Positions 1 to 4,242 of a stretch of DNA of 5,099 bases are shown here, piece by piece. The stretch covers positions 1 to 5,099 of the forward strand of contig DYBQ01000139.1 of the NCBI GenBank assembly GCA_019418545.1, in the 5' to 3' direction. Source of the DNA: Clostridiales bacterium (GTDB lineage Bacteria > Bacillota > Clostridia > Oscillospirales > Acutalibacteraceae). Every line of letters begins with the position of its first letter. Position 1 is the first letter of the stretch. The notes beneath the pieces are model-generated. The model did not search any database. It was not told where the DNA came from and was given only the letters and a program-made list of their open reading frames with translations. Both the position numbers and the translations under genes were made by a program.

Positions 1-69
1 TTTTTTAAAAAATTCGCAAGATTTCAAATCAAATATGCCGTTTTTGAAAAGGTTTCTTGAAAAAACACG

Positions 70-88
70 CCAATTTTGCAGGAATTGG
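70..88. repeat. Dyad CCAATT-N7-AATTGG upstream of glnA
   Basis: A perfect 6-bp inverted repeat with a 7-bp spacer, centred about 110 bp upstream of the glnA -35 box. Its size suits a dimeric DNA-binding protein better than an RNA hairpin, because the arms are A+T-rich and lie upstream of the predicted transcript start. Its role as an operator is inference only. Confidence 0.35.
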
Positions 89-188
89 AGCTGTGCGATT
101 CATATTTTGCAATTCGGGGAGGTTGAGCCCACGTATGGCGGTAAAATTGTGCATCCAAATGAAAAGAGAGAAAAGAAGCGAAAAGCAA

Positions 189-218
189 TTGACAATGGGA
201 AGTCAGGTGGAATACAAT
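189..218 (+). promoter_or_regulatory. Predicted sigma-A promoter of glnA
   Basis: The -35 box is TTGACA (189-194, perfect match). The -10 box is TACAAT (213-218, one mismatch to TATAAT). The spacer is 18 bp. Transcription would start near 224-226, giving a leader of about 75 nt before the glnA start. No other pair in 1-300 fits as well. Confidence 0.75.
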
Positions 219-234
219 AATATGCGTATTATCA

Positions 235-279
235 GCACTGTTTCTGAAAATGAAAGGCCGGTTTTTTCCGGTGGAGTGC
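235..279 (+). promoter_or_regulatory. Foldable glnA leader, possible three-way junction
   Basis: Within the predicted leader, GCACT (235-239) can pair with AGTGC (275-279). That stem encloses two small hairpins: TTTC/GAAA (241-244 with 252-255) and CCGG-T6-CCGG (258-271, extendable by one G-U pair). Together they form a compact three-way junction ending 7 nt before the Shine-Dalgarno sequence. The helices are short, so this may be chance. I could not match it to a known riboswitch or ANTAR target, and the hexaloop is all U. Confidence 0.3.
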
Positions 280-286
280 AGACAAC

Positions 287-293
287 GAGGAGG
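287..293 (+). promoter_or_regulatory. Ribosome binding site that fixes the glnA TTG start
   Basis: GAGGAGG lies 7 nt before TTG at 301. The upstream in-frame ATG (250) has no purine-rich site before it. The TTG start also gives the family's usual N-terminus and length, so this site decides the start. Confidence 0.85.
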
Positions 294-300
294 TCATCAT

Positions 301-1632
301 TTGAGCCATTATTCAAAAGAGGACATTTTCCGTATTATTGAGGAAAAAGACGTAAAATTTATCCGTCTCCAGTTTACCGATATTTTCGGAACTCTGAAGA
401 ATGTAGCCATCACTACCAGCCAAGCCAAAAAGGCGCTGAACAACGAGTGTATGTTCGATGGTTCTTCCATTGAAGGATTTGTACGGATTGAGGAGTCTGA
501 TATGTATCTGCGTCCAGATTTGGACACCTTTACTCTGTATCCCTGGCACTCCAAGCATGGACGAATTGCCCGACTGATTTGCGACGTATATAAGCCGGAT
601 GGAACTCCTTTTGAAGGCGACCCCCGTTATATTTTGAAAAAGACCATCCGTGAGGCGGAAGAAATGGGCTTTTCCTTTAATGTAGGCCCAGAGTGTGAGT
701 TCTTCCTGTTCAACACCGACGAACAGGGACATCCCACCACCATTACTTATGATACTGCCGGATATTTTGATTTGGGTCCCTCTGATGTGGGTGAGCTGAC
801 CCGCCGTGAAATTTGTTTGAATCTGGAAGAAATGGGATTTGAGATTGAGGCATCTCACCACGAGTGTGCCACTGCTCAGCACGAGATTGACTTCCGGTAT
901 GATGAGGCTGTGCGTTCTGCCGACAACATTATGACCTTTAAAATGGTGGTGAAATCCATCGCCAGCTTTAATCATTTGTGCGCTACCTTTATGCCAAAGC
1001 CTGTGTTCGGTGAGGCCGGTTCCGGTATGCACATCAATATGTCCCTGTTCAAGGACGGCAAAAACGCTTTCTGCGACCCCAATGGTCCCAAAGGTCTGAG
1101 CACCATTGCGCTGCAGTTTATTGCCGGTATTATGAAGCATGTTAAGGGCATCTGTGCTCTGACTAACCCGTTAGTTAACTCCTACAAGCGTTTGGTGCCT
1201 GGGTATGAAGCTCCCTGCTACATTGCCTGGACAGCTTCCAACCGCAGTGCGCTGGTACGTGTTCCTGCCACTCGCGGCAACGGTACCCGTGTGGAGCTGC
1301 GTAACCCCGACCCGTCCGGCAACCCCTATCTCCAGTTTGCCGTGCTGCTGGCAGCTGGTTTGGAAGGCATTAAAGAGGGATTGACCCCGCCGCCCGCTGT
1401 TTCCGCCAACATTTATGACATGCCCGAAGAAGAGCGTTTGGCAGAGGGCATTGAGAACCTGCCCGCCAACCTGAAAGAAGCGGTGGAAGAGCTGAAGAAG
1501 GACGAATTCCTCCACGAGGTGCTGGGCGACCATGTGTTCAGCAAGTATGTGGAAGCCAAGGAGCACGAGTGGAACCGGTTTGCCACCGCCGTTACCGAGT
1601 GGGAAATCAACGAATACTTGAGCAAGTTCTGA
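301..1632 (+). CDS. glnA: Glutamine synthetase, type I-alpha
   Basis: Cytoplasmic dodecameric enzyme that makes glutamine from glutamate, ammonia and ATP, the main entry of ammonia into nitrogen metabolism. The product is 443 aa from the TTG start, close to the 444 aa of Bacillus subtilis GlnA as I recall it. The N-terminal beta-grasp domain carries DGSSIEGF (53-60). Metal ligands are visible as E131 and E133 in GPECEFF, E188 in SHHE, E195 in QHE, H244 in SGMH and E332 in RVELR. The flap glutamate is E303 in GYEAP, and substrate arginines are R315 and R320. R62, linked in B. subtilis to glutamine feedback inhibition, is conserved. The short length, without the GSI-beta insertion, argues for feedback control rather than adenylylation. 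Cysteines at 132 and 189 sit beside metal-ligand glutamates. It is probably transcribed from the promoter at 189-218. Confidence 0.97.
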   Translation: MSHYSKEDIFRIIEEKDVKFIRLQFTDIFGTLKNVAITTSQAKKALNNECMFDGSSIEGFVRIEESDMYLRPDLDTFTLYPWHSKHGRIARLICDVYKPDGTPFEGDPRYILKKTIREAEEMGFSFNVGPECEFFLFNTDEQGHPTTITYDTAGYFDLGPSDVGELTRREICLNLEEMGFEIEASHHECATAQHEIDFRYDEAVRSADNIMTFKMVVKSIASFNHLCATFMPKPVFGEAGSGMHINMSLFKDGKNAFCDPNGPKGLSTIALQFIAGIMKHVKGICALTNPLVNSYKRLVPGYEAPCYIAWTASNRSALVRVPATRGNGTRVELRNPDPSGNPYLQFAVLLAAGLEGIKEGLTPPPAVSANIYDMPEEERLAEGIENLPANLKEAVEELKKDEFLHEVLGDHVFSKYVEAKEHEWNRFATAVTEWEINEYLSKF

Positions 1633-1650
1633 TTTCCGGTTTTGTCTGTA

Positions 1651-1672
1651 GGGGTATAGTATGCGCCCGCAG
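1651..1672 (+). repeat. Intergenic hairpin element, copy 1 (before dapF)
   Basis: A 22-nt element that begins GGGGTA and ends CCCGCAG. It is 18 of 22 identical and equal in length to 4188-4209 upstream of purA. Both copies can form GGG-N11-CCC, and an outer CTG (1646-1648) pairs with CAG (1670-1672). It resembles a worn copy of the palindromic GTAGGGGCG...CGCCCGCAG intergenic repeats that I recall from Oscillospirales genomes; that link is from memory and unchecked. Confidence 0.5.
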
Positions 1673-1708
1673 TGTGAACCCAACCGGCAGTACAAAATAT
1701 TTTTCCAA

Positions 1709-1716
1709 AAGGAGAG
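1709..1716 (+). promoter_or_regulatory. Ribosome binding site of dapF
   Basis: AAGGAGAG lies 7 nt before the ATG at 1724 (9 nt counted from the AAGGAG core). An in-frame ATG at 1661 would add 21 residues but has no such site and lies inside the repeat element, so 1724 is preferred. Confidence 0.8.
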
Positions 1717-1723
1717 TGACCCC

Positions 1724-2551
1724 ATGCGCTTTACCAAGATGCAGGGCATTGGCAACGATTATATCTATATTAACTGCTTTGAGGAGCAGGTGAAAGACCC
1801 GGCAGCTCTGTCTGTGCGTCTCAGCGACCGGCATTTTGGCATTGGCGGCGACGGGATTATTCTCATCAAGCCCAGCGAAAACGGCGACGCGGAAATGGAT
1901 TTGTATAACGCCGACGGCTCCCGGGCCAAAATGTGCGGCAATGGCATCCGCTGTGTGGGCAAATATGTTTATGAGCGGGGCATTGCGAAAAAGGATGTGC
2001 TAAAAATCGACACCCAGAGCGGCGTAAAGACCCTGTATCTGGATGTGGAAAACGGCCATGTCCGCAGCATCCGGGTGAATATGGGACAGCCCGGCCTGAC
2101 CCCTCAGTCTATTCCCACCACCTTGCCCGGTGTGGAAAATCAGACCATCACCGCGGCAGGACAGGACTGGATGGCCACCTGTGTTTCCATGGGCAACCCC
2201 CACTGCGTCATTTTCGTGGACGATGTGGAAAATTTCCCCCTGGAAACTGTGGGACCGCAGCTTGAAAACCATCCGGTATTCCCGGAGCGGGCCAATATTG
2301 AGTTCGTGCGCATTTGCGGCGAAAATGAAGCCGAAATGCGGGTTTGGGAGCGGGGCTCCGGGGAAACCTGGGCCTGCGGTACCGGCGCTTGTGCGGTAGC
2401 GGTAGCTTGTATTCTGACAGGGCGTACTGGACGCCGTGTTTTGGTACATCTTCGCGGAGGCGATTTGGAAATTTTTTGGAATGAACAGACAAATGAAGTA
2501 GAGATGATTGGCCCGGCTGAATTTGTTTTTGACGGGGAAGTCGAAATCTGA
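1724..2551 (+). CDS. dapF: Diaminopimelate epimerase
   Basis: Cytoplasmic, cofactor-independent racemase that turns LL-2,6-diaminopimelate into meso-diaminopimelate, the precursor of lysine and of the peptidoglycan cross-link residue. The product is 275 aa, the normal family length, with the two mirror-image halves of the fold each giving one catalytic cysteine: C71 in MCGNGIRC and C218 in WACGTG. Substrate-contact motifs are present: GND at 10-12, YNADG at 61-65, GNPH at 157-160, ANIEF at 190-194, and WERGSGET at 208-215 with E209 and R210. It starts with MRFTKMQGIGND, the usual start of the family. It lies 91 nt after glnA and could be co-transcribed with it or have its own weak promoter. 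The last codons overlap the -35 box of the purB promoter. Nothing in the gene looks broken. Confidence 0.96.
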   Translation: MRFTKMQGIGNDYIYINCFEEQVKDPAALSVRLSDRHFGIGGDGIILIKPSENGDAEMDLYNADGSRAKMCGNGIRCVGKYVYERGIAKKDVLKIDTQSGVKTLYLDVENGHVRSIRVNMGQPGLTPQSIPTTLPGVENQTITAAGQDWMATCVSMGNPHCVIFVDDVENFPLETVGPQLENHPVFPERANIEFVRICGENEAEMRVWERGSGETWACGTGACAVAVACILTGRTGRRVLVHLRGGDLEIFWNEQTNEVEMIGPAEFVFDGEVEI

Positions 2552-2557
2552 TATAAT
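2529..2557 (+). promoter_or_regulatory. Strong sigma-A promoter of purB
   Basis: TTGACG (2529-2534) and a perfect TATAAT (2552-2557) are separated by exactly 17 bp. The -35 box lies inside the last codons of dapF, and the -10 box begins directly after the dapF TGA (2549-2551). Transcription would start near G2563, leaving a leader of about 155 nt before purB. This makes purB (and probably purA) a separate unit from glnA-dapF. Confidence 0.85.
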
Positions 2558-2562
2558 ATAGT

Positions 2563-2676
2563 GTCGTATGTGAATACGGCAGGACACAAAAGCAGATACG
2601 GAGGGGTTGATTTCTGGGAAACAGAATCCATCGCAGCCCTTTGTGTCCGCTTTTCTGTTTTTAACGGAGTAACCCC
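2563..2676 (+). ncRNA. Structured 5' leader RNA of purB, unknown class
   Basis: The predicted transcript opens with a hairpin closed by a GNRA-type loop (CGTAT-GTGA-ATACG, 2565-2578). A 9-bp perfect stem follows: GGACACAAA (2582-2590) with TTTGTGTCC (2640-2648). Inside it are a GGG/CCC helix (2603-2605 with 2637-2639, stacked on the 3' side of the outer stem), an asymmetric internal loop, and a hairpin with TTCTG/CAGAA (2612-2616 with 2622-2626) and a GGAAA loop. After a U-rich tract comes AACCCC (2671-2676), which can instead pair with GGGGTT (2603-2608). The shape suggests a riboswitch or attenuator, or an independent small RNA. It lacks the hallmark sequences that I know for purine, ZTP, PRPP, THF and T-box RNAs. 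Confidence 0.5.
2582..2662 (+). terminator. Possible intrinsic terminator or attenuator before purB
   Basis: The 9-bp stem GGACACAAA/TTTGTGTCC is followed after two bases by TTTTCTGTTTTT (2651-2662). This has the layout of a Rho-independent terminator with a long structured loop, placed about 55 nt before the purB start and downstream of the purB promoter. If it acts as a terminator it must be conditional, since purB has no other visible promoter. The C and G in the T tract and the weak A-U base of the stem lower confidence. Confidence 0.4.
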
Positions 2677-2718
2677 AAGTCATTTTGGAAGAATATAAAA
2701 GAAAGGTGTGTATCTTAC

Positions 2719-4152
2719 ATGAGCAGAGATACCTACGAATCCCCTCTTTCCGCCCGGTATGCGGACAAGGAAATGAAGTACCTGTTTTCCCCGGACATGA
2801 AGTTCCGCACCTGGCGCAAACTGTGGATTGCCCTGGCGGAATCCGAGATGGAGCTGGGCCTGCCGGTAACACAGGAGCAGGTGGACGAACTGAAAGCCCA
2901 TGCTGACGACATCAACTATGAAGTGGCAGAGGCCCGGGAAAAGGTGGTTCGTCACGACGTGATGAGCCATGTGTATGCCTATGGCCAGCAGTGTCCCAAG
3001 GCCGCCGGCATCATCCATTTGGGTGCGACCTCCTGCTATGTGGGCGACAACACCGACATTATCATCATGACCGAAGCCATGAAGATTGTCCGCCGCAAGC
3101 TGGTGGGTGTTATCCGTGTACTGGCAGATTTTGCCGAAAAATACAAGGATTTGCCGACCCTGGCTTTCACTCACTTCCAGCCCGCACAGCCCACCACTGT
3201 CGGTAAACGTGCTACCCTGTGGATTCAGGAGCTGCTGATGGATTTGGAAGACGTGGAGTATCAGCTGAGCAAGGCGAAGCTCCTGGGCTCCAAGGGCACC
3301 ACCGGTACCCAGGCAAGCTTCCTGGAGCTGTTTGACGGCGACCAGGAGAAGTGCAAGACCATCGACCACAAGATTGCAGAGAAGATGGGCTACAAGACCT
3401 GCTTCCCCGTATCCGGCCAGACCTATTCCCGCAAGCTGGACAGTCAGATGCTGTCTGTTTTGAGCGGCATTGCCCAGAGCGCGGCCAAGTTCTCCAATGA
3501 CATCCGCCTGCTTCAGCACCTGAAGGAAGTGGAGGAGCCCTTTGAGAAAAATCAGATTGGTTCTTCCGCCATGGCTTATAAGCGTAACCCCATGCGCAGC
3601 GAGCGCATTGCTTCTCTGGCCCGCTATGTCATCGCCGACAGTCTGAACCCGGCCATGACCAGCTCTACCCAGTGGTTCGAGCGCACCCTGGACGACTCCG
3701 CCAACAAGCGCATCAGCGTGCCCGAGGCTTTCCTGGCAGTGGATGGCATCCTGAACCTGTATATGAACGTGGCCGACGGCCTGGTAGTGTATCCCAAGGT
3801 CATCGAGCAGCACCTGCGCCGTGAGCTGCCCTTTATGGCTACCGAGAATATCATGATGGACGCTGCCAAGCGCGGCGCTTCCCGTCAGGAACTCCATGAG
3901 CGTGTGCGTGTGCACTCCATGGCAGCTTCCAAGGTGGTCAAGGAAGAGGGCGGCGAAAACGATTTGCTGGCCCGTATCGCTGCTGACCCGATTTTCGGTG
4001 TGACGCTGGAAGAATTGGAGCACATTGTGCGTCCTGAAAAATATGTGGGCCGCGCACCCTGGCAGACCGAGGAATTCCTCAATGAGACCGTGCGTCCCAT
4101 TTTGAAGCAGTATGAGGATATCCCCGCTGAAACTGCGGAAATCAATCTGTAA
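2719..4152 (+). CDS. purB: Adenylosuccinate lyase, long animal-like type
   Basis: Cytoplasmic homotetrameric lyase of the fumarase/aspartase superfamily. It releases fumarate from SAICAR (giving AICAR) and from adenylosuccinate (giving AMP), so it acts twice in purine synthesis. The 477-aa product is longer than the roughly 430-aa B. subtilis enzyme and near the 484 aa of human ADSL, to which it shows long matching stretches (for example KGTTGTQASFLELF from 192 and QWFERTLDDSAN from 318, compared from memory). Key motifs are H79 in VRHDVMSH, HLGATS at 100-105, H152 in THFQPAQPTT, and the superfamily signature GSSAMAYKRNPMRSE at 281-295 with S282/S283 on the mobile catalytic loop. The start is ATG with AAAGG (2702-2706) at a rather long 12-nt spacing. 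It is followed 90 nt later by purA with no terminator seen between. Confidence 0.96.
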   Translation: MSRDTYESPLSARYADKEMKYLFSPDMKFRTWRKLWIALAESEMELGLPVTQEQVDELKAHADDINYEVAEAREKVVRHDVMSHVYAYGQQCPKAAGIIHLGATSCYVGDNTDIIIMTEAMKIVRRKLVGVIRVLADFAEKYKDLPTLAFTHFQPAQPTTVGKRATLWIQELLMDLEDVEYQLSKAKLLGSKGTTGTQASFLELFDGDQEKCKTIDHKIAEKMGYKTCFPVSGQTYSRKLDSQMLSVLSGIAQSAAKFSNDIRLLQHLKEVEEPFEKNQIGSSAMAYKRNPMRSERIASLARYVIADSLNPAMTSSTQWFERTLDDSANKRISVPEAFLAVDGILNLYMNVADGLVVYPKVIEQHLRRELPFMATENIMMDAAKRGASRQELHERVRVHSMAASKVVKEEGGENDLLARIAADPIFGVTLEELEHIVRPEKYVGRAPWQTEEFLNETVRPILKQYEDIPAETAEINL

Positions 4153-4242
4153 AAGTGTTTGTCCATAAAAGTAAATAGACATTTGCCGGGGTACATTTTG
4201 TGCCCGCAGGCAGCAGCATCCAATAGAAAGGCGTGAATCAAT
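4153..4242 (+). promoter_or_regulatory. purB-purA intergenic region
   Basis: The gap holds no clear promoter and no terminator (no G+C-rich stem with a T run), so purA is probably read through from the purB promoter. It contains copy 2 of the hairpin element. The ribosome binding site AAAGG (4227-4231) lies 11 nt before the purA ATG. No CGAAC-type PurR box is seen here or in the purB leader. Confidence 0.5.
4188..4209 (+). repeat. Intergenic hairpin element, copy 2 (before purA)
   Basis: It matches 1651-1672 at 18 of 22 positions with no gap; the differences are at element positions 7, 9, 11 and 14, all in the loop. GGG (4189-4191) pairs with CCC (4203-4205) around an 11-nt loop, as in copy 1. 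The outer pairing can be TTG (4183-4185) with CAG (4207-4209), or TGCC (4184-4187) with GGCA (4209-4212). Confidence 0.5.

Larger units (their letters stand above)
1..300 (+). promoter_or_regulatory. glnA upstream control region, no convincing gene
   Basis: This A+T-rich stretch holds no ORF that I believe. The two short + strand ORFs (from 35 and 57) lack a Shine-Dalgarno sequence and recognisable protein features, and the second runs into glnA. Visible elements are a T run at 1-6, a dyad CCAATT-N7-AATTGG at 70-88, ATTTTGCA at 73-80 and 104-111 with a near copy ATTGTGCA at 146-153, a sigma-A-like promoter at 189-218, and a leader able to form three small helices (235-279). The T run could be the tail of a terminator of a gene left of the window, but its stem would lie outside, so this cannot be judged. 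I find no TGTNA-N7-TNACA site of the GlnR/TnrA type. Confidence 0.6.
1633..1723 (+). promoter_or_regulatory. glnA-dapF intergenic region with nested inverted repeats
   Basis: This gap can fold in two ways. CCGGTT (1636-1641) pairs with AACCGG (1682-1687), with GGGT (1652-1655) and ACCC (1678-1681) stacking inside. Alternatively GGG (1652-1654) pairs with CCC (1666-1668) in the repeat element listed separately. A T-rich run (TATTTTT, 1699-1705) follows 11 nt after the outer stem, too far for a standard intrinsic terminator, so read-through from glnA into dapF is possible. TATAGT (1655-1660) resembles a -10 box, but I see no good -35 box. Confidence 0.4.

Noticed and set aside
250..300. ATG 250 as the glnA start
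   Set aside because: It adds 17 residues not typical of GlnA and has no ribosome binding site; TTG 301 fits both the binding site and the family length.
35..341. Short + strand ORFs (35-220 and 57-341) upstream of glnA
   Set aside because: There is no Shine-Dalgarno sequence at either start and no recognisable protein. The first crosses the promoter and the second overlaps glnA. A later ATG at 135 has GGGGAGG upstream, but at a long spacing, and it reads through the promoter.
313..1140. A 275-codon minus-strand frame inside glnA, with similar ones at 1171-1755 and 2000-2872
   Set aside because: All are antisense to strongly conserved genes and show no family motif.
1636..1705. Intrinsic terminator after glnA
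   Set aside because: The outer stem CCGGTT/AACCGG encloses a large loop and the T run starts 11 nt beyond the stem, so the usual stem-then-U-tract layout is missing.
1661..1723. ATG 1661 as the dapF start
   Set aside because: The extra 21 residues are not like DapF, the codon lies in the repeat element, and the good ribosome binding site serves ATG 1724.
2568..2573. Minimal start-stop ORF (ATGTGA) in the purB leader
   Set aside because: It lies at the loop of the 5' hairpin only a few bases from the predicted transcript start, with no room for a ribosome binding site.
2563..2718. Known riboswitch class (purine, PRPP/ykkC, ZTP/pfl, THF) or the SRP or 6S RNA in the purB leader
   Set aside because: None of the conserved core sequences that I know for these RNAs is present; for example there is no SRP GGAAGGAAGCAGC-like core and no purine-aptamer junction sequence.
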